From the NCBI GenBank assembly GCA_003963455.1, contig RXJA01000155.1:1-64000 (forward strand): a stretch of 64,000 nucleotides of DNA. The letters are read 5' to 3'. The notes below the pieces were generated by a model. That model made no database searches. It was given only the letters and a program-made list of their open reading frames with translations, and had not been told where the DNA came from. This document shows, in pieces, positions 24,184-33,082 of the stretch (positions are counted from its first letter, which is position 1; the number at the start of each line of letters is the position of its first letter). Made by a program: the position numbers and the translations under genes. The DNA comes from Hyphomicrobiales bacterium (lineage in GTDB: Bacteria > Pseudomonadota > Alphaproteobacteria > Rhizobiales > Rhizobiaceae).

Positions 24184-26927
24184 CAGCCGTTGGTTGTCAC
24201 ACCGATAACAAGTGATATGAGCGTCATGGTGTTCGGGCTTGCGCACTCAATCGCCACCCGGCTGTCGCTATTCCACTCGCCAGGAAAGGCGAACGGCTCT
24301 TCATCGTTCACGTCGCTGAGGACGATCGGCGATGCCGTGGTCAAATCCTTCATAGCCGGCAGCGGATAGAGCGGTCTTTCGCTATTATCGAACTCGGAGC
24401 CGTAGCGAACCCCCGCCCTCACGAAGTCAGTCATGATGATACCAACCTCATCGACCTTCTTCATTTGCAGCATGGCCGTACCGCCAGCGGCGCCATAGGC
24501 AAGCTTGGCTGACTTGTACCGGGCAGTGTAGGGAAGGCCGGCAACCCAGTTCGTTACCGCCGAGCCAACGGTGATGTTGCCGCTACCATTGACCGTGTAG
24601 GTGTTCGGTGCGGTCATCCCATCGGCGCCGAGCGTCACCAGCGGCGCGCCATCAGCCCAGACAACGACGCTTTCACCCTGAAGGTGCGTGCCGACATGGA
24701 TTGTCGTGGACGCCGGGGAGTTGGTTCCCGACGCGAAGGCATCCATCACCTTGCATGTCGTGGACGGCTTCACGTCGCTATCGAGGGCCATTTTCTCGAT
24801 GTAGCGGATCGTCGAGCCATTGATGGTGCGGTTCACCACGAAATACACACGATCCTGGGCGTCGTCGGGCAAAACTGCGACGCTCTCGAACTCGCCATCC
24901 GTTTCTATCGGAATGAAGGCCAGGACTTCCTCAAGCGGCTCATAGACGATGCAAACGCACGAGCCGTCATTGTTGATGACCCAGATGCGCGTGTCGGGCC
25001 GGCGCTGAACGGCAAGCGTCTTGATGCCCGACGTGAACAGGTCAGTCGCCAGTTTGCTCATCTGCGTGGCGTTGTAGTCTGAACTCTGCCCGTCAAAGGA
25101 GAGCTCGAACACGGCCCTGCTTGATCGATCGACAAATACCCCTCTGGTATCGACACGGGCAGGATCGACCGAAGACGCGCCGGTTGACGAAGAATCCTTG
25201 ATCGAAAGATTGGTCGGCGTCAGCGGCTCATCGAAGGATGAAGACTTAACCGTAGATACCGCACCTTCCGTGCCCACAAGAAGCCGCTGGAGGGGAAGGA
25301 GCCATTGCGTATCGTTGACACCACCAGTGGCTATCGATCGCGAGATGGGTCCGCTATCGCCTTCCGTGGTGTCGTCGAAATCCTCGAACCCGTCAGAGAC
25401 AGAGCCCCAGATCCGATCCGAACCGGACCACCACAGGCGCCCCTCGGCAAACGTTACGGCAGAGGGCCATATCTGCTCTTCAGACCACTCGCACTCGCGC
25501 CAGTTGTCCGTTGCATCCGTGCCGTGGAAAGGGGTCAGCACTTCTATGTCAACGGAGGTCGCGCTATTGAACGCTGTAACCCTGCATATTCCGGTACCGC
25601 CACCGCCATCATAAGTTACGGTGACGGTCGCCACGCCGGATGTGTACGACCCATCCTCGAAGCCAAGCTTATACCATATGATTGCGTTATTGTCGTTATC
25701 GTCGTTGTTCGTTGAACCGAGTGGTGCAGTTATATCAATTGTCGCCGACCCATGGGTGTAGTGGAATTGCTTAAACCCACTATCCTCTCCGTCGAACGAC
25801 CGCTGCCACCGCAACGTGCCAACCCATGTGCCACTAACGCTGTACGTCCAATTACGGTCGTTGTAGTCAGTGGTGTTGACGCCGGTCACTTTAAACGCGT
25901 CGGTGAACTGCCCCCCGCCAGCAAGTTTCGTTGAACAGGAAAACCCCTCATGCGTCAGAGAAAACAACGTTCCGACGTGATTGGCAGTGAAAAATGCAGA
26001 CGATGCCGTTAACGTCCCATTGCCTTCCGTCACGCTTGGGGTGAGCTTGACAGCTCGCGTGCGGGTCAACGTGAACGGACCGTTATCTGGCTGATACCTA
26101 ACAACCGACCACGAGCGAGTAGAGCGGCGTTCAATGCGCTGCGGACGGTATCCGTCGCAGGCTACAAACACCACATCCGCCGACTGGGCGAACCGCATCT
26201 TGAATAGATCCGCCTCAAGCCAACCGGTCGGCAGCGTCATCACGCCGGCGGCCTCAAGCGTCACGCTATCGACGCGCTTCAATTGTTCAAGTTCGGATTG
26301 GAAGAGAAGGTAGAACGAGGCGCCCGTTGGTGTAAATGCCAGGGAGTGGGTGCCAGTCCTCAGCGAGGTTTCGTTGATGTACTCGTCGCCGCCGGACGAA
26401 GAGCCGACCCGGATCGTGACGGGCCCGCGCTCCACAACGATACGCAACGCATGCTCAGTTCCTATCTCATTGACCGTAACAGTCTGCGCCGCAGAGGCCT
26501 TGGAGCCACGAGCGAGAGCCGTAAGATTGAGATATCCGCCTGATACCGTGCTTGTGGCGCCCGAAGTGGCGGTAAGCGTCCAGCCCGTGCCAGAGGAGAA
26601 ATCACCACTGGTGATCGCAGCAGTCACAGCGGGGCGCGTGACGAGCGTATCGTCCACCCTCACCCGCATAAGCTGGTTCGTAAACTCCAATAGCGCCGCA
26701 TCGGTGGCACCAAAGACGAACTCCTTAACGCGGCAGATGGCATTGCTGACCGTGGTCGAGAGGTATTCAAGGCCTGGCCGCATGAAGGCTGGACCGCTGG
26801 TGAGAGGCAGCAGATTGGTCTGCGTCTCCGCAGCCAGGCGCATCCTCTCCAGATCAACACGCGCAAGGTGCTTCTTGTCTTGCACGCCTACGGCAAAGTG
26901 CTGGAGGTATACGTTGACTTTCGGCAT
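24183..26927 (-). CDS. tail tubular protein B (nozzle)
   Basis: 914 aa. MPKVNVYLQHFAVGVQDKKHLARVDLERMRLAAETQTNLLPLTSGPAFMRPGLEYL is the conserved start of podovirus nozzle proteins. EGRLWWSGSDRIWGSVSDGFEDFDDTTEGDSGPI and the RAVFELSFDGQSSDYNATQMSKLATDLF block are also diagnostic. It forms the tip of the short tail. It directly follows tail tubular A. Confidence 0.85.
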   Translation of the reverse strand: MPKVNVYLQHFAVGVQDKKHLARVDLERMRLAAETQTNLLPLTSGPAFMRPGLEYLSTTVSNAICRVKEFVFGATDAALLEFTNQLMRVRVDDTLVTRPAVTAAITSGDFSSGTGWTLTATSGATSTVSGGYLNLTALARGSKASAAQTVTVNEIGTEHALRIVVERGPVTIRVGSSSGGDEYINETSLRTGTHSLAFTPTGASFYLLFQSELEQLKRVDSVTLEAAGVMTLPTGWLEADLFKMRFAQSADVVFVACDGYRPQRIERRSTRSWSVVRYQPDNGPFTLTRTRAVKLTPSVTEGNGTLTASSAFFTANHVGTLFSLTHEGFSCSTKLAGGGQFTDAFKVTGVNTTDYNDRNWTYSVSGTWVGTLRWQRSFDGEDSGFKQFHYTHGSATIDITAPLGSTNNDDNDNNAIIWYKLGFEDGSYTSGVATVTVTYDGGGGTGICRVTAFNSATSVDIEVLTPFHGTDATDNWRECEWSEEQIWPSAVTFAEGRLWWSGSDRIWGSVSDGFEDFDDTTEGDSGPISRSIATGGVNDTQWLLPLQRLLVGTEGAVSTVKSSSFDEPLTPTNLSIKDSSSTGASSVDPARVDTRGVFVDRSSRAVFELSFDGQSSDYNATQMSKLATDLFTSGIKTLAVQRRPDTRIWVINNDGSCVCIVYEPLEEVLAFIPIETDGEFESVAVLPDDAQDRVYFVVNRTINGSTIRYIEKMALDSDVKPSTTCKVMDAFASGTNSPASTTIHVGTHLQGESVVVWADGAPLVTLGADGMTAPNTYTVNGSGNITVGSAVTNWVAGLPYTARYKSAKLAYGAAGGTAMLQMKKVDEVGIIMTDFVRAGVRYGSEFDNSERPLYPLPAMKDLTTASPIVLSDVNDEEPFAFPGEWNSDSRVAIECASPNTMTLISLVIGVTTNG

Positions 26928-26928
26928 T

Positions 26929-27558
26929 CTAGAGGCCGCGCCTCGTGCCGGTGAGCGAGCCCCGGCGAAGCCTGGACTTCACCAGACGGCCGGCTGGAGA
27001 ATAGGCCACTCGCTCATCCACAGCGTCGAGTGTCTTGGCTTCCGTCAACAGGGCCTTGGAGAGGTTGAACAGATCGTTCCTGCTGCCCTTGTCGGCAGAG
27101 ACTGGAAGCGAGCACTGGAACGCCAGATAGGCCGCGAATGCTTCGGCAAACGGCTGTCTCCAGGCCCCGATGTTCCAGCCATAGGCATCATCGTTCGAGA
27201 CATAGCGGACGTAGAGCGTGTCGTTGTTGGCGTACCAGTATTGCGTCTCGTCCGCGAAATCCTCGAAGCCGATGGCGAAGGCCGGGTCGGTGTCGATCGC
27301 TACCGTGCGCACCCAATCATCGGGCTTGGAGAATGCATGCTGGTATCCGAATAGCGGCTCCACATCCTCATCCTCGCTGAGCTGCGAAGTGCGGATGGCG
27401 AAGTTCCACAGGCCCTTGGCGAGCATGTATTCGCCGGCTTCCTGCCAGGCATCATCCAGGGCGCGGCGGGTGACGCTTGCCTCTGTGAGGCTGGCGATGC
27501 CGGCCGCATTGCCGAGATAGCGCAGCGCCGATTTGTAGATGCTCAATCGGCTCGCCAT
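26929..27558 (-). CDS. tail tubular protein A (gatekeeper)
   Basis: 209 aa. IYKSALRYLGNAAGIASLTEASVTRRALDDAWQEAGEYMLAKGLWNFAIR is the family start, and FAYLAFQCSLPVSADKGSRNDLFNLSKALLTEAK the conserved end. It joins portal to nozzle in T7-like virions. It starts at ATG 27558, 3 bases after the stop of the upstream gene. Confidence 0.85.
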   Translation of the reverse strand: MASRLSIYKSALRYLGNAAGIASLTEASVTRRALDDAWQEAGEYMLAKGLWNFAIRTSQLSEDEDVEPLFGYQHAFSKPDDWVRTVAIDTDPAFAIGFEDFADETQYWYANNDTLYVRYVSNDDAYGWNIGAWRQPFAEAFAAYLAFQCSLPVSADKGSRNDLFNLSKALLTEAKTLDAVDERVAYSPAGRLVKSRLRRGSLTGTRRGL

Positions 27559-27561
27559 TGA

Positions 27562-27987
27562 TCAGACCTCACACTTCATGGTCTTAACCTCGCCACCCGT
27601 GCAATCATCGAGGAGGGCCGCTATCTCGACGGCCTTCGCGGCGTCGGCTCCCATGTACATTGCGGCGTTTGCGGCCGGTGAACCGCTCCCCCACGCACCA
27701 AATTCGGTGGTGACGTTGAACGATGCGCCCGCCTCATAGATTGTCAGCGTTCCATCCTTGCGAAGGCGAACCACTGTGGCTTCGGAGAGCGTCGGCTTGT
27801 CCCCTGCCTCTCCACCCTGTAGCCACGAGACAAACGCTACGGCTTCGGCGTAGGTGCCGGTTACTCCGACTATCTCGCCATTCGGAAGGCGGAAAAGCTT
27901 GTCGCCGCCATAACGGTGAATCCAGCCGCCATTCATCATGCGGCTGTCAGAGGCCAACACGCCCCAGCGATACGCGATCGTGGTCAC
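27562..27987 (-). CDS. HslV/proteasome-like Ntn hydrolase
   Basis: 141 aa. The start M-TTIAYRWGVLASDSR is the N-terminal nucleophile pattern of HslV and proteasome beta-type subunits: after Met removal a Thr is exposed, and the Asp of ASD is the second family position. IVGVTGTYAEAVAFVSWL and YMGADAAKAVEIAALLDD follow the family order. The gene is GTG-started, overlapping the previous stop (GTGA). It lies among virion genes with no ATPase partner nearby; a role in capsid maturation or in degrading host proteins is inference. Confidence 0.7.
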   Translation of the reverse strand: MTTIAYRWGVLASDSRMMNGGWIHRYGGDKLFRLPNGEIVGVTGTYAEAVAFVSWLQGGEAGDKPTLSEATVVRLRKDGTLTIYEAGASFNVTTEFGAWGSGSPAANAAMYMGADAAKAVEIAALLDDCTGGEVKTMKCEV

Positions 27988-28460
27988 GCGGCGAGGCCTT
28001 GCGCCTTGGCGGCGTGCGCATGCGCGGCCTGTACCGCCTCTGCCCGCGTGCGATGATCCTTGCTGATGACCATGTGTGGATCATTGGTCATCGCGCGCCA
28101 CTTGTGGGCCGGCGCAAAATTCACAGTGTAGCCGGCCGGCGGCTGGGGAGCGTCATCGGCAACTTCACTCGGCTGCTGAACAGCGGGAGCCTTGGCAATC
28201 ACCTTGGTCAGGTCGATCGCATGCAGGAGAGCCGTCTTGACGAAGCCGACGCCAACTTCTGTCACCAGCAGATGCAGGCGCCAAGTTCGGTCCTCGGGGA
28301 TCACGATCACTTCATCGTCAGCCTTGACCAGAGAAAAGACGTTGGCCCAATTGCCGGGGACTGAAACATCCTCCATCGTCATGTCGCTCGGCACGATCAT
28401 GCGGCGAAGGGTGCGCGAAAAGTCGGCGCCATTGAGCCTCGTAATAGCTGGGATTTTCAT
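27984..28460 (-). CDS. hypothetical virion-region protein (158 aa)
   Basis: MKIPAITRLNGADFSRTLRRMIVPSDMTMEDVSVPGNWANVF is followed by a basic, alanine-rich end. ATG 28460 has AAGAGG upstream. The 288-aa ORF-track form runs backwards through the opposite frame of the 28561 gene and is not supported. The role is unknown; position suggests a minor head or connector protein. Confidence 0.65.
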   Translation of the reverse strand: MKIPAITRLNGADFSRTLRRMIVPSDMTMEDVSVPGNWANVFSLVKADDEVIVIPEDRTWRLHLLVTEVGVGFVKTALLHAIDLTKVIAKAPAVQQPSEVADDAPQPPAGYTVNFAPAHKWRAMTNDPHMVISKDHRTRAEAVQAAHAHAAKAQGLAA

Positions 28461-28560
28461 ATGTGCCTCTTGAGTTGGAAGCGGTTCGGGGGCCAGCGCA
28501 ATCTGGCCAGCCCCCTCGACCGCCGGGAGGCAACCAGCGACCGAAGTCGCTAGCTGCTCA

Positions 28561-28827
28561 TCAGGTGATCGCGATCGGAGCCGCGACAGTCGCAGCCGCG
28601 CCGGAGACCGACGCAACCTGGTAGCGCTTGTACTTGGCGGTGCCGGTGTTGATGGCGTCCACCAGATCGCCAACCCGCATGCCCTTCGTGACGCCATCCG
28701 AGAACCAGGATGCACCGACGATGGTGCCGTCCGAGTCCGCAGCGGAGTTGAAGTACATGAACACGCGCGGCATAGCGCCGCCGACCGGGTTGATGACCAT
28801 TGCGAGGTTGTCAGGAACGTATGCCAT
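28561..28827 (-). CDS. hypothetical head protein (88 aa)
   Basis: MAYVPDNLAMVINPVGGAMPRVFMYFNSAADSDGTIVG is a beta-rich protein directly after the major capsid gene (13 bases). The size and position suit a head decoration or accessory capsid protein; no family recognised. The gap 28461-28560 holds no gene. Confidence 0.65.
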   Translation of the reverse strand: MAYVPDNLAMVINPVGGAMPRVFMYFNSAADSDGTIVGASWFSDGVTKGMRVGDLVDAINTGTAKYKRYQVASVSGAAATVAAPIAIT

Positions 28828-28839
28828 TGGTTCGTCTCC

Positions 28840-29682
28840 TTACGTGGCAACGAACGCCGAGCCGTCGTGAGTCCATTTCACGATGCCGGTATTCTGGAGG
28901 ATCTTCGCATTGTGGAAGAGCGTGGCGCGGGTCCAGGACGTGTCCTGTTTCTCGTCGTAGCCGACGGCGATCTTCTCTTCGCCAACGTTCACTGCGTAGC
29001 CGAGGGCGTTGCGGTGGAACAGGTAGCAAAGCTCGGACGAAGTGCCGAGGCCGGTGATGCGACTGGAAACAGCCCAGTTGATGCCAGCCCACCGGAAGAA
29101 GCGACGGGATGCCTGGCCGAATGGCTTCACATCCACGTAGTCGCCATTGGAGAATTCGGTGGTCTGCTCAAGATACGCCTCGAATGCCGGCGAGATGATG
29201 CCGAACATGTTGTCGGCTTCCTCGATCGGGATGTCGGCGTTGCCCAGAATGGCCTTGGCGCCAAGAACCATCTGCAGCGAGGCGGTCTGTGCCGTCGAAG
29301 GATAGTCCTGGGTAGCGTTGGCCAGCTCAGCAAGGATGGTGAGATCGATATCGCGGTTGATGACCGCCATCGAATTCATCTGCATGATGCGCTTCTGGTC
29401 GCCCTGCGAGGCGAAGATGTTGAACCCGGTCAGTTCATACGGCGCGTGTTTTTCAACAAGCGTCGCAGTAACCTGCGAGTTCGTGGGATTGCCATACGGA
29501 ATCTGACCGTTGGTCCCACGGGTGACGGCGGTGTCAGTACCGGAGCCGGAAACGAGGAAGGTGGCCTGATTGCCATTCATCACCGTTTCTTTGGTCGCCA
29601 TTGCTTTGAGCGAGCTGACGCGCTGCTCGAAAGCCCCGACGAACTCCTTGCGGTACTGCACAATCTGGGCTTCAATAGCCAT
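28840..29682 (-). CDS. major capsid protein
   Basis: 280 aa. MAIEAQIVQYRKEFVGAFEQRVSSLKAMA, PYELTGFNIFASQGDQKRIMQMNSMAVINRDIDLTILAEL and DKQ-type ends place it in the podovirus major-capsid group (HK97-like fold, inferred). It follows the scaffold gene and precedes tail genes as expected. AAAGGACT lies upstream of the ATG. Confidence 0.85.
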   Translation of the reverse strand: MAIEAQIVQYRKEFVGAFEQRVSSLKAMATKETVMNGNQATFLVSGSGTDTAVTRGTNGQIPYGNPTNSQVTATLVEKHAPYELTGFNIFASQGDQKRIMQMNSMAVINRDIDLTILAELANATQDYPSTAQTASLQMVLGAKAILGNADIPIEEADNMFGIISPAFEAYLEQTTEFSNGDYVDVKPFGQASRRFFRWAGINWAVSSRITGLGTSSELCYLFHRNALGYAVNVGEEKIAVGYDEKQDTSWTRATLFHNAKILQNTGIVKWTHDGSAFVAT

Positions 29683-29906
29683 TGTTCAGTCCTTTCAAAG
29701 GGTTGAGGGAGGTTTGGAGCCGCTGTCGTGCAGGGTGGCCGAAGGCGTTCCGGGGCCTTTGCAGGGGTGGCCGGTCAGCAAATCGGGGCTTCACGTCATA
29801 GGCAGGGTAGATTTGCCGTGCTCGGGGCCGTTTCCGGGGTGGCCGATCAGGCAATAAAAACGCCCGCCGAAGCGAGCTGTTCACTGACAGATCGTCAGAG
29901 AATTCC
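29683..29906. other. scaffold-capsid spacer with degenerate repeat
   Basis: 224 bases without a gene. It contains the terminator at 29853-29877 and two related segments (GGGGCCTTTGCAGGGGTGGCCGGTCAG and GGGGCCGTTTCCGGGGTGGCCGATCAG) about 70 bases apart. They may form RNA structure or a binding site in the capsid leader. No clear promoter was found for the capsid gene. Confidence 0.5.
29853..29877 (-). terminator. intrinsic terminator between scaffold and capsid
   Basis: The minus strand reads GCTCGC-TTCG-GCGGGC-GTTTTTATT, a 6-bp stem with the stable UUCG loop and a T run. It lies in the middle of the head operon, so it either lowers read-through or is bypassed by antitermination. Confidence 0.75.
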
Positions 29907-30806
29907 TTATCTGCGGCGGCGCATCTCGCGCTCTAGGATCTGGGCATATTCCTTATCCAGACCCTTCTCGTAATACTCATCGGTGCCGATGATCTTTTCG
30001 ATTTCCGCCTTGCGAGCCGTGTGCTTGGCTTCGCTATCGGAGGAAGTGAACGCGACATCGCCGAACTTCTCGCGGCCCATGTCGGCAGCCCATGCGATGA
30101 ACTCGGGCATATCGCCAAGCCGCTTGCCGTCAATGCGAGCCTCGGCCCATTTCGCACCCACGCCAGGAATGCCCTCGATGAAGCGGCGGGCGATCGTGGT
30201 GTTGGCCTTGTACTCGCCGTGCGCCCAATCCTTGCGAAGAGTATCCTCGGCTTCTTCCGAAGCTACCTTGTCGGCCTCGATCTGCTTGGCCTGGGCGGCC
30301 TCAGCCATTTCGATGTACCATTCAGACGCGATATCAACGACATCCGGCCTGGCGCCCTTGGCATGAGCAAACTCGGTGAAGCTCGACAGGATCGGCTTGT
30401 CGTCATCCGTCAGGCGTTTCTGCACGGCCTCGGGCAGCTTGTAGCCTGTCGGATCATCCGGGATGCCCTCGGCCTTACGCCATTCGGCCATGGCCTTTTC
30501 GTCCTTGGGGTCCGGCTTCGGAAGCCGCTGCTGTCCAGAACGAATAGCAGCCTGTGCCTCACGCAGAGCCCGCGCAACACCCTTGGGAGAGCCATAGCGG
30601 GAGATAGCCTTGGCGACATCATCGTCACCACCAGCCATTTCCTCGCGCCAGTTGTCGCCCCACGGCGATCTCTGCTCAGGAGCAGGATCGGGCGTTGGTG
30701 CTGGGTCAGGAGTGGGAGTGGGAGCCGGCGCAGGTGCCGGGTCTGGGGTCGGCGCTGGGGATGGTGCCGGATCGGGTGTAGGAGTCGGGTTTTCCAACTC
30801 AGCCAT
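29907..30806 (-). CDS. capsid scaffolding protein
   Basis: 299 aa. The N-terminus is a proline/alanine/threonine/aspartate repeat (PTPDPAPSPAPTPDPAPAP). A charged helical region follows with KGVARALREAQAAIRSGQQRLPKPDPKDEKAMAEWRKAEGIPDDPTGYKL, the typical scaffold motif of many podoviruses, and then an end rich in Lys, Glu and Arg (EKGLDKEYAQILEREMRRRR). It lies upstream of the capsid gene. It should be absent from mature virions. Confidence 0.82.
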   Translation of the reverse strand: MAELENPTPTPDPAPSPAPTPDPAPAPAPTPTPDPAPTPDPAPEQRSPWGDNWREEMAGGDDDVAKAISRYGSPKGVARALREAQAAIRSGQQRLPKPDPKDEKAMAEWRKAEGIPDDPTGYKLPEAVQKRLTDDDKPILSSFTEFAHAKGARPDVVDIASEWYIEMAEAAQAKQIEADKVASEEAEDTLRKDWAHGEYKANTTIARRFIEGIPGVGAKWAEARIDGKRLGDMPEFIAWAADMGREKFGDVAFTSSDSEAKHTARKAEIEKIIGTDEYYEKGLDKEYAQILEREMRRRR

Positions 30807-31104
30807 TCTGTGCCTCTTGCCTCTTGCCTCGAACTGGTTTCGGCGGCTTGCCTTCCACCGCCTTGAGGGTCTCAGCCCTCAGCATTTTCACTATCTGCGC
30901 GCCGACGAACCGCCTGCCCTCGGCAAAGGCCGTGGCGTGGCTGTCCTGCTTGCGATAGCTCAGGTCGTAATAGTTGCTGGCCTGGTTGATGATCCAGTCC
31001 ATGGCCGTCTGCTGCTGGCCTTCATTGGCCTTGCCGGCAATCACGGCACGAACGGCCATGAGGATGTCTTTGTCGTAGGGAGCCGGCGAATGCGCTTCGC
31101 TCAC
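30799..31104 (-). CDS. Bbp19-like small phage protein
   Basis: 101 aa. NYYDLSYRKQDSHATAFAEGRRFVGAQIVKML is the core motif of a small protein family encoded between portal and scaffold genes in podoviruses (Bbp19-like). GTG start by GTGA overlap with the lipoprotein gene. Confidence 0.7.
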   Translation of the reverse strand: MSEAHSPAPYDKDILMAVRAVIAGKANEGQQQTAMDWIINQASNYYDLSYRKQDSHATAFAEGRRFVGAQIVKMLRAETLKAVEGKPPKPVRGKRQEAQNG

Positions 31105-31208
31105 TGCTTTTCCTTTGCCAGCTTGACGATTGCCAGCGCTGTTTCACGTGACATATCGCGGTGAGATGCGCAGCCCGCGAGGAGCAGGAGCGCCAGAAGC
31201 ACCCTCAC
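31101..31208 (-). CDS. 35-aa small lipoprotein inside the head operon
   Basis: Not in the ORF track. The protein MRVLLALLLLAGCASHRDMSRETALAIVKLAKEKQ has a signal peptide with lipobox LLAGC right at the end of the hydrophobic core and a short charged tail. It is joined by GTGA overlaps both to the portal stop and to the next gene, so it sits in a tight coupled chain. A lipoprotein of this type in the head operon is unexpected. Confidence 0.65.
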   Translation of the reverse strand: MRVLLALLLLAGCASHRDMSRETALAIVKLAKEKQ

Positions 31209-32866
31209 GCGGCCACCGCTGGCGGCTGGATCATGCCGGCCTGCTGTAGAGCCAGCGATGCATCGGCAACGCTCTTGCCCACGTCCGCGCCGCCCTTGAG
31301 CGCCGCTGCCGCCTGTGCGAGACCATCAACCGTGTTGGTCTGGTCCGCCGCGTCCTGCTGCGTCTGTTCATCATTGAACCAGTCAGCCGGCGCCTGCGTG
31401 CCGCGTACCGCATCCTTGGTGGCCTTCTGCCAGTCAATGAGCGTGGCAACCGTCTTGTCGATATTGGCCGCACCAGCAACGATCTGGAGTGATTCCTGGA
31501 AGGCCTGCACGTTCTGCCTACCCTCAGCCGTGTTGAGCGGGCCCTCGAACGTGAAGGTCACGTCCTTGTCGCTCAGCGCCTTGGGCATCTCATCGATGTT
31601 GAAGGCGTTGTTGCGCACCGCCATCTGGAACGCCACGTCGAGCAGCGGCAGATGGTATTCGCTCTCAATCGGGCCGGTGAATGGCAGGATGGCGCGGCGG
31701 TATTCCTCTAGCCTGGCCTGTGTTTCGAATGCCGTCTTCTGCTGCGGCGGCAGCATGATCTTGTTGAGCAGGAAGGCTTCCGCAATGAGGTTGCGCACGT
31801 CCTGCTTCATTTCCATCCCGAAGCTCAGGCCGCTTGATGGCTGCTCCGTAAAGATGGCATCCTGGATCTTCTGGTCCGCCTCCAGATCCACATAGGTCAT
31901 GCCGCCTGCATAGCGGTTCACGGCGTCGCGGAAGATTTCTCCACGTGCGAACATCGGCGCATCAACAGCCTTTTCGCCCTGCTCCAGAAGGATGCGTGCA
32001 AGCGATTGAAGCATGCGGACATCGGGCAACGAGTTGATCGCGGCCGGGCTGAACCCCTGCGGGAAGCTCGATACCGTGCGCCACCGGGGAATGATGTAGT
32101 TGAAGACCGGTAGCGGGCCTTCGCCCAGCACTTCCTCATGCTCGCAATCGATGTAGAGCGAGCAGAAGGGATTGTCCTTGTACTGGCGACGCTTGGCCTT
32201 GTCGTCGCCGTAAATCTCCTCGAACGGCAGGACGATGTGCCTGATCTTGAATTCCTTCGACGGCTCTTTCTCCGCCGCCTGGATGATGTCCTGATGCAGT
32301 TGCGCCTTCGGCCAGCGCTGCTTGATGCTGCGGGCCGTCATGGGCATGTGGCGCTGAACATGATCGATCTTGCCGACCTGGTTCAGCATCCATGCGCATT
32401 CCTTGGGATGCCATGTGCGGAACAGGAAGTGCGTGCGGTCGGGGCTTTCCTCTACCGACAGAACCGGATTGCCGAATGCCACCCAGTCGTGATCGGCTTC
32501 ATTGGTCGAGCGCACGAAGTTAGCGCGGCGATCGTAGACCAGCCTACGGAAATGGTTCGTGGCATACTCAAGCCAGCGCGCATTGCTCGGATCTTCATCA
32601 ATCTCCTTGAGCCCGGTCTGGACCTTGAACCAATCACCCTGACGAAGCAGCGCGCCAATGGTGTTGCCGAGCGTTTCCCGCGCCTGTACCTGGAACGAAT
32701 CCATGAGGTCGGCCGAGAAATCATCGCCAAGCGTGAACGACTGCGTGAAGTCGCCGCGCATGGGATAGATGTACTCGGCAACCTCCTGCTGGAGGCTGTC
32801 CCATTGCTGCTTCTTGGCGAAGAGCTTATCCCCGATAGAGACAAGCTCCTTGGCGCGGATTTCCAT
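31205..32866 (-). CDS. portal (head-to-tail connector) protein
   Basis: 553 aa, the usual length. Podovirus portal features in order: LFAKKQQWDSLQQEVAEYIYPMRGDF, NTIGALLRQGDWFKVQT, FLFRTWHPKECAWMLNQVGKID, EGPLPVFNYIIPRWRTVSS, INSLPDVRMLQSLAR and LNKIMLPPQQKTAFETQARLEEYRRAILPFTGPIESEYHLPLLD. It forms the dodecameric DNA gate of the head. Confidence 0.87.
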   Translation of the reverse strand: MEIRAKELVSIGDKLFAKKQQWDSLQQEVAEYIYPMRGDFTQSFTLGDDFSADLMDSFQVQARETLGNTIGALLRQGDWFKVQTGLKEIDEDPSNARWLEYATNHFRRLVYDRRANFVRSTNEADHDWVAFGNPVLSVEESPDRTHFLFRTWHPKECAWMLNQVGKIDHVQRHMPMTARSIKQRWPKAQLHQDIIQAAEKEPSKEFKIRHIVLPFEEIYGDDKAKRRQYKDNPFCSLYIDCEHEEVLGEGPLPVFNYIIPRWRTVSSFPQGFSPAAINSLPDVRMLQSLARILLEQGEKAVDAPMFARGEIFRDAVNRYAGGMTYVDLEADQKIQDAIFTEQPSSGLSFGMEMKQDVRNLIAEAFLLNKIMLPPQQKTAFETQARLEEYRRAILPFTGPIESEYHLPLLDVAFQMAVRNNAFNIDEMPKALSDKDVTFTFEGPLNTAEGRQNVQAFQESLQIVAGAANIDKTVATLIDWQKATKDAVRGTQAPADWFNDEQTQQDAADQTNTVDGLAQAAAALKGGADVGKSVADASLALQQAGMIQPPAVAA

Positions 32867-32869
32867 CGA

Positions 32870-33082
32870 TTAGCCGGCCTGGCCCAAGAGCGAGTTGGAG
32901 TAGCTCGACGTGCCAGCATCGCCACCACCAGAGCGGCGGGACAACATCGTGGACGCCCTACCCGAGCGCGCGGCGATCTGCTGGCGCTGGCGAAGATCGG
33001 CCGCCTTGGCGGCTGCATCGTCAGGCGTCGGCATGGGCGTGGGCGCTTCGGGTTTTTGGGCCTTGCCAAAGAGTCCGGACAT
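32870..33082 (-). CDS. small conserved head protein (70 aa)
   Basis: MSGLFGKAQKPEAPTPMPTPDD then a helical basic segment and ASTMLSRRSGGGDAGTSSYSNSLLGQ. Proteins of this type are found between terminase and portal in many podoviruses. The start overlaps the TerL stop (TAATG). Function unknown. Confidence 0.65.
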   Translation of the reverse strand: MSGLFGKAQKPEAPTPMPTPDDAAAKAADLRQRQQIAARSGRASTMLSRRSGGGDAGTSSYSNSLLGQAG

